Positions 17,880 to 25,441 of a DNA stretch of 64,000 nt are shown here, piece after piece (the first letter of the stretch is position 1; every line of letters starts with the position of its first letter). Both the position numbers and the translations under genes were made by a program. The notes beneath the pieces are model-generated. The model was not told the DNA's origin. It saw only the letters and a program-made list of their open reading frames with translations, and made no database searches. The DNA comes from Lysobacteraceae bacterium (GTDB lineage: Bacteria; Pseudomonadota; Gammaproteobacteria; Xanthomonadales; Xanthomonadaceae): the NCBI GenBank assembly GCA_026005075.1, contig BPKJ01000003.1:62001-126000 (forward strand). Direction: 5' to 3'.

Positions 17880-19177
17880 GATTAGTTAGTTCATGGGGGC
17901 GCTTGAACGCAGATCTTCATCATGTCATCGATCTTTCTGATCCTTCCAAGGTCAAAAATCTGATCTGCCATGGCGCTCATCGGGGCCTGGCCCATGGCAT
18001 GGGACGCAGCTATGGCGATGTCTGCTTGAATTCAGGTGGTGTGCTTTGGTTGACGGCCGGCCTCGACCATTTCATCGCGTTCGACGACAACACAGGGCGC
18101 CTAGTTTGTGAGGCGGGTGTATTGCTACGTGATATTCAGCGGGTGGTCATTCCAAGGGGCTGGATTCTGCCCGTGACACCGGGAACCCAACTGGTGACGG
18201 TTGGGGGTGCAATAGCCAACGATGTTCACGGCAAGAACCATCATGTACTAGGTTCCTTTGGAGATCACGTACGGAGCCTCACCCTCATTCGCACGGACGG
18301 TGAAGTCATCCAGTGTGGCCCGAACGAGAAGCCAGATTGGTTTGCCGCCACTGTCGGTGGATTGGGCCTGACTGGGGTGATAACGCAAGCCGAGATCCAA
18401 TTGCGCCGTGTGGCTGGACCATGGCTAGACACCGAGACCGTGCCCTATGCCAACCTGGAGGAGTTTTTCCACCTCGCGGACGATTCCGAGGCCGATTGGG
18501 AGCACACGGTGTCCTGGATTGACTGCATTACAGGGGGCGGTGGGCGCGGCTTGTTCATGCGCGGCAACCCCACCAATGTGGGAGATCGCCCGGCACCTCA
18601 GGGGCGTAAGTTGACCATGCCGCTGGTGCCACCCGTTTCCTTGGTCAATCGACTGTCGCTGCGTCTCTTCAACATGACCTACTACCACCTCAAGAAGTGG
18701 CAGGCCGGGCGAGCTATCACGCACTACGAGCAGTTTTTCTACCCGTTGGACAACCTGCTCGAGTGGAACCGAATGTACGGTCCAAAGGGCTTCTTCCAGT
18801 ACCAGAGTGTGGTTCCACGCGAAGTTGGGCAAGACGCGGTTCAGGCCATGCTCAAAGAAATCGCCCGATCGGGAGATGGGTCGTTTCTCGCTGTACTGAA
18901 GACCTTTGGCAGCCGCCAGTCAGTTGGGATGCTCAGCTTCCCACAGCATGGTGTCACACTGGCACTGGATTTCCCAAATCACGGGGAGCGCACGCTCAAG
19001 CTTTTCGAGCGACTGGACGCTATCGTCCGTGAGGCCAAGGGGCGCATTTATCCAGCCAAAGACGCCAGGATGCCGAGAGATCTTTTCGAAGCCGGCTATC
19101 CGCGTCTGAGCGAATTTATTAGATACCGGGATCCAGGTATCAGCTCAAATCTTTCACGTCGTTTAATGGGGAGTTGA
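17876..19177 (+). CDS. dprE1: Decaprenylphosphoryl-beta-D-ribose 2'-oxidase homologue
   Basis: A 433-residue FAD-dependent oxidase of the VAO/PCMH fold that should oxidise polyprenyl-phosphoryl-ribose at C2 to the 2-keto sugar. Seen: the FAD loop GMGRSYGDVCLN (41-52), VTPGTQLVTVGGAIANDVHGKNHH (split motif around 100-123, with H118 and K120), VGGLGLTGVIT, K342 in AVLKTFG and K395 in YPAKDARM. These match mycobacterial DprE1 residues H132, K134, K367 and K418 by hand alignment. The position of the benzothiazinone-reactive Cys387 is Ala363 here (SFPQHGVTLALDFP). The gene is coupled to gtrA and abuts dprE2 with no gap. General sugar oxidases are an alternative, but the operon makes DprE1 much the best call. 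Confidence 0.92.
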   Translation: MRLVSSWGRLNADLHHVIDLSDPSKVKNLICHGAHRGLAHGMGRSYGDVCLNSGGVLWLTAGLDHFIAFDDNTGRLVCEAGVLLRDIQRVVIPRGWILPVTPGTQLVTVGGAIANDVHGKNHHVLGSFGDHVRSLTLIRTDGEVIQCGPNEKPDWFAATVGGLGLTGVITQAEIQLRRVAGPWLDTETVPYANLEEFFHLADDSEADWEHTVSWIDCITGGGGRGLFMRGNPTNVGDRPAPQGRKLTMPLVPPVSLVNRLSLRLFNMTYYHLKKWQAGRAITHYEQFFYPLDNLLEWNRMYGPKGFFQYQSVVPREVGQDAVQAMLKEIARSGDGSFLAVLKTFGSRQSVGMLSFPQHGVTLALDFPNHGERTLKLFERLDAIVREAKGRIYPAKDARMPRDLFEAGYPRLSEFIRYRDPGISSNLSRRLMGS

Positions 19178-19930
19178 ATGATAGAAAAGAAAAGGATCGT
19201 CATCGTTGGGGCCACCTCGGCAATTGCGCAGCACTGCGCCAGGCTATGGCTTGAGAAACAACCCGTAGATTTGATATTGGTAGGGCGAGATGCGCGGCGC
19301 ATTGAGAGGGTCGCAGCTGATTTGAGGGTGCGTAGCCCGAAATCCGAAATAAGAGCTGTCCAAGCTGAATTTTTTAACCCTGAAGCAATAAAGGCTAGCG
19401 TGGAGGGTATCGTTCAATCAGGGAATGTGGATGTTGTGTTGATCGCGCACGGGTCACTGCCAGATCAACGCAACTGCCAAAACGATCTGACCGCTTGCAA
19501 AGAGGCGCTGGATGTCAATGGGATATCTCCAGTGCTCTACGCTGAGGCCTTTGTTCAAAAGATGGCCGAGGCGAATCACGGCACGATTGCCCTGATAAGC
19601 TCTGTCGCTGGCGATAGAGGGCGTAAATCGAACTATGTTTATGGGGCGGCGAAAGGGATGGTTGCTCGCTATGCGCAGGGTCTTCAGCACCGTTTTGCGG
19701 GCACCGGGGTCAAGGTAGTGCTGATCAAGCCAGGGCCGACCGACACTCCAATGGCAGGGCACCTGAAGGCGAAGGGCGCGAAACTGGCGCCTGTCGAGTC
19801 CGTAGCAAAAAAAATTGTCAAGGGTGTGTCATTAGGTAAATCAGTCATTTATGCGCCAGGAAGGTGGTGGCTGATCATGATGGTTATTCGTCATCTACCG
19901 TCTATGGTTTTCAACAGACTGAACATTTAA
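19178..19930 (+). CDS. dprE2: Decaprenylphosphoryl-2-keto-D-ribose reductase homologue
   Basis: A 250-residue short-chain dehydrogenase that should reduce the DprE1 product with NADH or NADPH to polyprenyl-phosphoryl-D-arabinose, completing the 2-epimerisation. The nucleotide loop is GATSAIA (11-17). The catalytic residues are Ser141/142 (SSVAGDRGR), Tyr155 and Lys159 (YGAAKG), followed by KPGPTDTPMAG. The C-terminus is hydrophobic (WWLIMMVIRHLPSMV), consistent with membrane attachment as in mycobacterial DprE2. The ATG directly follows the dprE1 stop codon. Codon use is visibly more AT-rich than in the chromosomal neighbours. Confidence 0.9.
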   Translation: MIEKKRIVIVGATSAIAQHCARLWLEKQPVDLILVGRDARRIERVAADLRVRSPKSEIRAVQAEFFNPEAIKASVEGIVQSGNVDVVLIAHGSLPDQRNCQNDLTACKEALDVNGISPVLYAEAFVQKMAEANHGTIALISSVAGDRGRKSNYVYGAAKGMVARYAQGLQHRFAGTGVKVVLIKPGPTDTPMAGHLKAKGAKLAPVESVAKKIVKGVSLGKSVIYAPGRWWLIMMVIRHLPSMVFNRLNI

Positions 19931-20008
19931 GAAGATAGATGGGTCTCAAAAAGATAAGCGAATCAGGAAGATTTTCTCGATAAGAGCGAAGTCAATCCCA
20001 AAAGAGCA

Positions 20009-20038
20009 ATATTACCTGCATCATTCCTGCAGCAATAT
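20009..20038 (+). promoter_or_regulatory. Stem-loop just upstream of the GT-C gene
   Basis: CTGCA (20016-20020) pairs with TGCAG (20028-20032) around a 7-nt loop. Outside a small bulge, ATATT (20009-20013) pairs with AATAT (20034-20038). The hairpin lies in the 123-bp gap after dprE2 and ends 15 bases before the ATG at 20054. It has no T-run. It could modulate translation or separate expression of the transferase from the pathway genes; that is speculation. Confidence 0.35.
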
Positions 20039-20053
20039 GGGCGGCTTGACTAT

Positions 20054-21946
20054 ATGAATTTAATAATAGGTATCTATCGTCGCCGGCATCTGGCGATCGG
20101 GAACATCGAACTTCTTTTGGTACTGCTCATCTACGGCGTTTTGTCTGTCACGACGCTCTCTTTGTGGCACTCAAAGGGAGTAAACAACGTTACGGGAGAT
20201 GAGCCACATTATTTGGTGATGGCAAGCGGCATAGCGAAAAATGGCTCATTAGAGCAAACGGCCCCCTACCGAGAGGAGTTTAAAACTCGCAAGATTTACA
20301 AGCATGGATTGGCTCCCGAAGATGCCGAGCCTTCACCTGAGAACACGCATGCTGTTTTGGGGCCTAACGGACTATATAATGTTCATAACATTGGCCTTCC
20401 GCTTTTGCTGGTACTGCCCTACGTGTTGGGTGGGGTTATTGGCGCCAAGCTGATGATGATTTGTTTTGGCGCGCTAGTAGTTTTTGTTGTATGGAGAATT
20501 TCATGTTGCTTTTCTGATGAGAAAAACAAAAGATTCTGGGCGGTTGTTGCTGCAACAATATCTTTGCCTCTCATTCCGGCTTCAAACCAGATTTATCCAG
20601 ATATTGTGGCTGGTCTAATATCGGTCACGGCACTTTACTGGCTTCTGACACTCAAGAAAAATAGGCCTGCTTATCGCGAGATAATGTTGACTTCAGGGAT
20701 TGCTTTCCTGCCATGGCTACAAATAAAATTCGCGGCAACCTGCGCAGTACTGGCTTGCTCGATTATCACGTTGATATATCTTCAATCGAGGGATTTTAAA
20801 AAAATATCGCGAATATTAATCACCTGCAGTGTATCCTTCATAGCGCTGTTGGTCTATAATTACTACGCGTTCGGAAGAATATCCGGTCCTTACCATACAG
20901 ATGCGCTTCAAATAAGCAAAACAAGCATGATGGTTTTGCTCGGATTGCATATCGATCAAAACCAGGGATTTATCCTGCAAAATCCAGTCAATCTAATCGG
21001 CGTCCTAGCGATTGGGTGGATGTACAGAGCCAACCGAACGTTCACGCTGGTTTGGGTCTTGGTTTTTCTCTCTCTCATCGTTCCTAACGCGCTGCATCCC
21101 AACTGGTACGGAGGTGGGAGTTTTTCAGGTCGCTTCCAATGGGCTGCTGCAACGACATTTTGCATACCAACCATATACGGGCTATTGAATATAGCAAAAC
21201 GGAAAGCAAAAGTATTTGCAGCGATTGTTTTCATTGGGCTCGCCTTGCAAGCCTTCTTCTTTTATCAATATGCCATCAACAACGTCGATCTATATAACAG
21301 AGGGGCAATTGTATGGCACCACGCTTACTCTATCTTTTACTACCCGCTGCACGAGTGGTTGCCCATGCTGTACAATTCAGACTGGGCATATAGATATATC
21401 CCGAATTATGCCTGGCTGACCCTAATCGCAACCCTTTTAATGTCAGGATTCTTGGGAAAAGAGGGTGTTGTTGGTGGCATTGGTAAAGTCCGTCAGATTG
21501 CTGTTGCGCTATCCGTCGTCTTGATCTGCGTGGCGGGGCTGCTAGATGGGCCGGCCGAAGAGCTTGTTATGTTCCAAGCTAGTCAACTGCCTTCTCAAAC
21601 CGGTGGCATCACAAAATCCTATCGATTCGCAAAATCTGGCGCAGATCAACCCGGATTTCTGAATTATGGGCCTTACTTACTCTTGAGGAAGGGGGTTTAT
21701 GAGGTTGCTTATTCATATAGTAGCCCCGCGCCGGAGGCGTTGAGTGTTGGATGGGTCGATGTTTACGATGCATCTTCTGGTCTCCAGTTCGTGCGAATTC
21801 CAATAGTTGGCACTGGTGGGGTTACCAGACAGATGAAGATTTATTTCAAAATCGATCGATGGAGGGGCGGTCGCGTAGAGTTTAGGACATATTGGAATGG
21901 TGAATCGGATCTTGAACTGCAATATATTTCTCTGAGAAAGGGATAA
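20054..21946 (+). CDS. GT-C fold membrane glycosyltransferase, putative D-arabinofuranosyltransferase
   Basis: A 630-residue polytopic membrane protein with about ten to twelve helices (first near 17-37) and a first extracytoplasmic loop carrying VTGDEPHYLVMASG (D49, E50). This is the acidic motif of GT-C transferases that use polyprenyl-phosphate sugars. After the last helix (about 485-505) come about 120 residues rich in beta-strand pattern, like the carbohydrate-binding tails of arabinosyltransferases. It follows dprE2 after 123 bp, the position of Rv3792 (aftA) in mycobacteria. TfpW, the pilin arabinosyltransferase of some Pseudomonas aeruginosa strains, is another GT-C analogue. No pilin or lipopolysaccharide gene is adjacent, so the acceptor is unknown. 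This is the most AT-rich gene in the window. Confidence 0.8.
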   Translation: MNLIIGIYRRRHLAIGNIELLLVLLIYGVLSVTTLSLWHSKGVNNVTGDEPHYLVMASGIAKNGSLEQTAPYREEFKTRKIYKHGLAPEDAEPSPENTHAVLGPNGLYNVHNIGLPLLLVLPYVLGGVIGAKLMMICFGALVVFVVWRISCCFSDEKNKRFWAVVAATISLPLIPASNQIYPDIVAGLISVTALYWLLTLKKNRPAYREIMLTSGIAFLPWLQIKFAATCAVLACSIITLIYLQSRDFKKISRILITCSVSFIALLVYNYYAFGRISGPYHTDALQISKTSMMVLLGLHIDQNQGFILQNPVNLIGVLAIGWMYRANRTFTLVWVLVFLSLIVPNALHPNWYGGGSFSGRFQWAAATTFCIPTIYGLLNIAKRKAKVFAAIVFIGLALQAFFFYQYAINNVDLYNRGAIVWHHAYSIFYYPLHEWLPMLYNSDWAYRYIPNYAWLTLIATLLMSGFLGKEGVVGGIGKVRQIAVALSVVLICVAGLLDGPAEELVMFQASQLPSQTGGITKSYRFAKSGADQPGFLNYGPYLLLRKGVYEVAYSYSSPAPEALSVGWVDVYDASSGLQFVRIPIVGTGGVTRQMKIYFKIDRWRGGRVEFRTYWNGESDLELQYISLRKG

Positions 21947-21967
21947 GGGCGGTGCCTGGCATCGCCC
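21947..21967 (+). terminator. Hairpin immediately after the GT-C stop
   Basis: GGGCGGTG and CATCGCCC form an 8-bp stem (one G-T pair) around CCTGG, starting at the base after the TAA. No T-tract follows, so it is a possible weak or factor-assisted terminator at the right edge of the cassette. Confidence 0.4.
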
Positions 21968-22036
21968 GCATCGCGGAATCGGCCGCGTTGCGCCTGTGTC
22001 ACGGCTTCCAGTTTCCAGGAACAACTTCTTGACGGC

Positions 22037-22840
22037 TCACAGCCGGGTTGCAGGGGGCGGCGGCGCCGTGCCCAGCACGGCACCCCGTTCGCGGAGCGCC
22101 TCGAGCAGACGGCGGCCCCGTGCCACGAACTCTGCGGCCGCGCTCGGCGCGAGGCCGGCCTCGGCAGCAAGCTCCTCGAGGATGCGCCTGCCGCTCAGGC
22201 CCGAGGGGTTGTCGGCGAGGCGCTGCAGCAGCCGGTAGCCGGTCGCGTCGATGGCCTTGAAGCCGACCTGCCCGGACGGCTCGCGCAGCACCAGGAGGAA
22301 GGTCGGCACTTCAGGGGGCTGTTCGGGCTGGTGGTCGGGGCGGATGCAATGGACCGGGAAACGGTAGGCCAGCGGCCAGGCCAGGGGCGAGAGCACGGGG
22401 ACGCCGTCCAGCAGTTCGCCGTGCGGGTCCGCCGCCAGCGCTTCCGGCTCGGCCTCCTCGAGCGCGAGCGCCATCTCCACCCACTCGTAGTGTGCCAGTT
22501 CGGCAAGAAAGGCCGGATCCCCGCGGCCCTCCTGCTGGCGCCGTTGCAGGTAGAGGATGAATTCCTCGCCGATCGCGGTGAAGAGCGGCGTGTGGCAGCG
22601 GTGCTCGCGGTAGAAGTCGCGCACCAGCCCATGCCAGAAGGCATCGCCGCGCAGGCGGCGCAAGACCGGAAACTGGCCGGCGAGGATGCCTTCGAGGCTG
22701 TTGTAGAACAGCTCGCGGTAGACCGCCAGGCGGCGGTCCTCGATGCCGGCCGGGGCGGGCGCGTGCTGCGGGTCGCGCAGGTGGGCGGCGAAGGCGAGCT
22801 GCTGCGTCCGCAGCCTGGGCGGGGCTTCAAGCGGCCGCAT
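22037..22840 (-). CDS. hvfC: HvfC/BufC-type RiPP maturation partner (DUF2063)
   Basis: A 267-residue protein with an N-terminal DUF2063 domain (about 10-105; [26 protein letters not shown]) and a C-terminal winged-helix-like region with [10 protein letters not shown]. In studied systems this partner binds the precursor leader and works with the MNIO enzyme. It overlaps the end of hvfB by 14 bp and is the last gene of the operon. No DoxX-like fourth gene (BufD/HvfX) follows. Confidence 0.88.
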   Translation of the reverse strand: MRPLEAPPRLRTQQLAFAAHLRDPQHAPAPAGIEDRRLAVYRELFYNSLEGILAGQFPVLRRLRGDAFWHGLVRDFYREHRCHTPLFTAIGEEFILYLQRRQQEGRGDPAFLAELAHYEWVEMALALEEAEPEALAADPHGELLDGVPVLSPLAWPLAYRFPVHCIRPDHQPEQPPEVPTFLLVLREPSGQVGFKAIDATGYRLLQRLADNPSGLSGRRILEELAAEAGLAPSAAAEFVARGRRLLEALRERGAVLGTAPPPPATRL

Positions 22841-23696
22841 GGTGGAGCCCGGCAGGCGGTCGGTGGGCGTGCTGGATGCGGCGGACGATGGCGAGCTCCT
22901 CGAGCAGGCCGGCCAGGGGCGGCAGGTTGAAGTCGCGCTCCAGCAGGGTCGGCTGCAGGCCGACGTGGCCGTAGGCGAGGTCCAGAAGCTGCCAGACCGG
23001 GTCCGCGACCGCTGCCCCGTGCGTGTCCACGATCAGGTCCTCGGCTTCGCGGTAGTGGCCGGCGACGTGGATGTAGCGCACCCGTTCCGCGGGCAGGGCA
23101 CGCAGGAAGGCGACCGGGTCATAGCCGTGGTTGACGCTGTTGACGTAGATGTTGTTGACGTCGAGCAGCAGATCGCAGTCGGCCTCCGCGAGCACGGCCT
23201 TGATGAAATCGATCTCGGCCATCTCCTGGCCGGGCGCCGCGTAGTAGCTCACGTTCTCCAGCGCGATGCGGCGGCCGAGCAGGTCCTGCACCCTGCTGAT
23301 CCGGCCGGCGACGTAGCGCACCGCCTCGGCGGTGAAGGGGATCGGCATCAGGTCATACAGGTGGCCGCCGTCGGTGCAGTAGCTGAGGTGCTCGCTGTAG
23401 ATCAGCGCGTGGTGACGGTCGAGAAAATCGCGCAGACGAAGCACGAAGTCCTCGTCCAGCGCATCCGGGCCTCCGATCGACAGCGACAGTCCGTGGCAGA
23501 CCAGCGGGTAGCGCTCGACGGCCTCGGCGAAGCGGCGACCCAGCCGCCCGCCGACGCCGATCCAGTTCTCGGGTGCGACCTCGATGAAGTCGATCGCGAC
23601 GGGCTCGGCATCGAGCATGGGGTCCAGCAGGGCCCGCCGCAGCCCGAGTCCGGCACTCGCAGGCGCGAGTGCCGGGCGGCTCAGGTGTTCGGCCAC
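22827..23696 (-). CDS. hvfB: Multinuclear iron oxidase RiPP maturase (MNIO, DUF692; HvfB/BufB type)
   Basis: A TIM-barrel, multi-iron oxidative enzyme that modifies cysteines of a RiPP precursor; in HvfA-type peptides it makes oxazolone/thioamide groups. The ligand-rich segments are all present: [58 protein letters not shown] and VDTHGAAV. The GTG at 23696 is chosen, five bases after the hvfA stop, and gives 289 residues, the family's usual length. The frame is open further upstream, but that part only reads the hvfA repeats out of frame. The tight hvfA-hvfB-hvfC order fixes the substrate as the upstream peptide. Confidence 0.93.
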   Translation of the reverse strand: MAEHLSRPALAPASAGLGLRRALLDPMLDAEPVAIDFIEVAPENWIGVGGRLGRRFAEAVERYPLVCHGLSLSIGGPDALDEDFVLRLRDFLDRHHALIYSEHLSYCTDGGHLYDLMPIPFTAEAVRYVAGRISRVQDLLGRRIALENVSYYAAPGQEMAEIDFIKAVLAEADCDLLLDVNNIYVNSVNHGYDPVAFLRALPAERVRYIHVAGHYREAEDLIVDTHGAAVADPVWQLLDLAYGHVGLQPTLLERDFNLPPLAGLLEELAIVRRIQHAHRPPAGLHHAAA

Positions 23697-23701
23697 GGCG
23701 C

Positions 23702-24106
23702 TCAGCCGCCGCACTTGCCTTCGCCGCACTTGCCCTCGGCCTTCTTGGCCTCGCCGCACTTGCCTTCGCCGCACTTGCCCTCGGCCTTCTTGGCCTCACC
23801 ACACTTGCCTTCGCCGCACTTGCCCTCGGCCTTCTTGGCCTCGCCGCACTTGCCTTCGCCGCACTTGCCCTCGGCCTTCTTGGCCTCGCCGCACTTGCCT
23901 TCGCCGCACTTGCCCTCGGCCTTCTTGGCCTCGCCGCACTTGCCTTCCCCGCACTTGCCTTCCTTGGCCTTGTCGCCGACCAGCTGGTAGCCGGCATCGA
24001 GGTCGGTGAGCTGGAAGCTCGAGGCGGTGGCGGCGCTGGACAGGGCGAGCGAGCCGACGAAAGCGGCGCCGACGGCCAGCGAGAGGGTTTGCATTCTCTT
24101 GTTCAT
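23702..24106 (-). CDS. hvfA: HvfA-type copper-binding RiPP precursor with 12 EGKCG motifs
   Basis: A 134-residue exported precursor. Residues 1-29 form a Sec signal peptide ([18 protein letters not shown] followed by [11 protein letters not shown]). Next comes a leader-like linker, [18 protein letters not shown]. Residues 49-133 then consist of six paired [10 protein letters not shown] units separated by five EAKKA linkers, giving 12 cysteines. In Haemophilus HvfA, EGKCG cysteines are converted by the MNIO enzyme to oxazolone/thioamide groups that bind copper. The related bufferins work as periplasmic copper buffers. The unusually high motif number suggests a many-site chelator. The 218 bp between this gene and the porin upstream must hold its promoter; no convincing consensus was found there. 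Confidence 0.92.
   Translation of the reverse strand: MNKRMQTLSLAVGAAFVGSLALSSAATASSFQLTDLDAGYQLVGDKAKEGKCGEGKCGEAKKAEGKCGEGKCGEAKKAEGKCGEGKCGEAKKAEGKCGEGKCGEAKKAEGKCGEGKCGEAKKAEGKCGEGKCGG
23708..23962 (-). repeat. Nearly perfect 45-bp tandem repeats inside hvfA
   Basis: Six copies (the last one lacking the linker) of a 45-bp unit encode two EGKCG motifs plus EAKKA. Copies differ at only a few bases, for example near 23794-23800 and 23948-23962. The near-identity at silent positions points to recent expansion, and the copy number may vary between strains. Because the unit is a multiple of three and GC-rich, all frames stay open through it. Confidence 0.92.
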
Positions 24107-24324
24107 GGTGGTCTCCCTAGGTGCAACGATGCGTGAGGGTCGATCCCCTCGTTCGGACCCGCCTTGGCGGGCGGCCGGCGCGGGCGTGGCTGCGCGCCGA
24201 TGGCATCCCGCCACCGGCAGCGGGCCCGCAAGCGCCGGACCGGTGGCAAGCATAGCGCGTCCTTGTGTGAACACCATCACATCGTCATCACCGGGTCGGC
24301 GAGGCGAGGGCAGCGGCCTCCAGC

Positions 24325-25401
24325 TCAGAAGCCCAGCGCGATGCGGAAGCTCCACAGCGCCGCATCCACGCCATCGCGCTGCTCCGGCAGGTGCCGGTCG
24401 AGCATGAAGCGCAGGTGCTTGCCGTACTGCAGGTTGGCGCCGAGCGAGAACCCACGCTGCCCGGCCTCGCCGCCGCCGGTGCGCGGAATGCGGGCGGAGC
24501 CGTAGCGGACCGCGAGTTCGACCTGGCCCAGCCCGTCGCTGCCCTTGGGACCGACGAAAAGGCCGTTTGAAGGATCGTAGTTGCGGCCGGGCCCATGCAC
24601 GGTCCACGCGGCCTGCAGGTAGCCGCCGCGGGCGCTGCGGTGGCCGCCAGCCGCGTCGAAGCTCGCGCGGAACCACTCGCCGGAGAGGACCAGTCCACCC
24701 ACCTGGTAGCCGGCTTCGAGGCCCGTGCGCAGGATGTGGTCCGCGCCCAGGAACCTGCCGCCATCGAGCCAGGTCGGGCCGAAGCGGCCGACCTCGGGCC
24801 GCATGCGGAACCGGATCTGGCTGTCGCGCAGCGCCTCGTGGGTGGTGGCGGCGGCGACATGCCAGCGGGCATCGCCGCCGGCATCCCCGAACCACCAGCC
24901 GCGGGCGGCGAGGCCAAGGTCGGGTCCGGCCTCGTCGAGATCCTCGCCGTAGACGGCGCCCTGGGCGCCCCAGCCCTCGCCGTGCTGGGCGTACTGCAGG
25001 CCAAGACGGCGGCCCGGTGCGAACAGTCCGGCGACGGCGTTTTCGGTGAAGACCAGCTGGGAGCTGGAGGCGAGGTGCTCGGCGCCGAAGGGGACCTTGA
25101 ACTGGCCCGCGGTCAGCTTGCCTCGGGCCAGCGGGAAGCGGACGTAGGCGTCGGTGAAGGCGTCGCTGGCGAAGTCGTACTCGATCTTGAAGTCACCTTC
25201 GCCGGGCAGCCGTCCGGCCAGGGCGAGACGCTGGCGGCGCCAGTCATCGACATCGTCCAGCGGAGGCGGGCCGCGGTCGACGAACACCGAATCGAACTGG
25301 AAGTTGCCCTTGAGCTGGAACGGGCCGAGGTCCATGGCCTCGGCATGGCCGGACAGGCCAAAGGCGATCAGGAGGGTTGCGGCGCGGGCCGGATGTGACA
25401 T
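24325..25401 (-). CDS. OprO/OprP-family outer-membrane porin
   Basis: A 358-residue protein with a signal peptide (MSHPARAATLLIAFGLSGHAEA) and a beta-barrel pattern ending in an aromatic residue (FRIALGF). The mature start MDLGPFQLKGNFQFDSVFVD, the segment DFKIEYDFASDAFTDAYVRF and the segment AGQFKVPFGAEHLASSSQLVFTEN (quoted in parts of the family consensus) are typical of Porin_O_P proteins. These pass phosphate, polyphosphate or other anions. It lies upstream of hvfABC on the same strand, but 218 bp apart, so co-regulation is uncertain. The substrate cannot be decided from sequence. Confidence 0.87.
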   Translation of the reverse strand: MSHPARAATLLIAFGLSGHAEAMDLGPFQLKGNFQFDSVFVDRGPPPLDDVDDWRRQRLALAGRLPGEGDFKIEYDFASDAFTDAYVRFPLARGKLTAGQFKVPFGAEHLASSSQLVFTENAVAGLFAPGRRLGLQYAQHGEGWGAQGAVYGEDLDEAGPDLGLAARGWWFGDAGGDARWHVAAATTHEALRDSQIRFRMRPEVGRFGPTWLDGGRFLGADHILRTGLEAGYQVGGLVLSGEWFRASFDAAGGHRSARGGYLQAAWTVHGPGRNYDPSNGLFVGPKGSDGLGQVELAVRYGSARIPRTGGGEAGQRGFSLGANLQYGKHLRFMLDRHLPEQRDGVDAALWSFRIALGF

Positions 25402-25441
25402 GGACGTGTCCTTGCGATGACGGCAGCGCGCAAAGACTATG

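Larger units (their letters stand above)
16000..22036. other. Probable horizontally acquired D-arabinose cassette (low-GC island)
   Basis: Base composition and codon use change sharply from about 16.05 kb to 21.95 kb. A/T-ending codons are frequent, most strikingly at 19.9-21.9 kb, while both flanks are strongly GC-rich. The six genes inside belong to one pathway. No integrase, tRNA or obvious direct repeat marks the borders. An imperfect palindrome lies near the left edge and a hairpin at the right edge. Confidence 0.7.

Noticed and set aside
17876..19177. Generic alditol/sugar oxidase instead of DprE1
   Set aside because: The fold alone would allow it, but the HGKNHH segment, conserved lysines and position between gtrA and a dprE2-like reductase favour DprE1 strongly.
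23708..23962. CRISPR-like array
   Set aside because: The units are contiguous tandem repeats without unique spacers and encode a regular peptide.
23353..24009. Several open frames on both strands through the hvfA repeats
   Set aside because: A 45-bp GC-rich repeat keeps all six frames open. Only the reverse-strand frame with a signal peptide and EGKCG motifs makes biological sense.
24107..24324. Promoter of hvfABC: TTCACA and TATGCT read on the reverse strand
   Set aside because: The spacing is only 11 bases, too short for a sigma-70 promoter, and no sigma-factor consensus could be matched.
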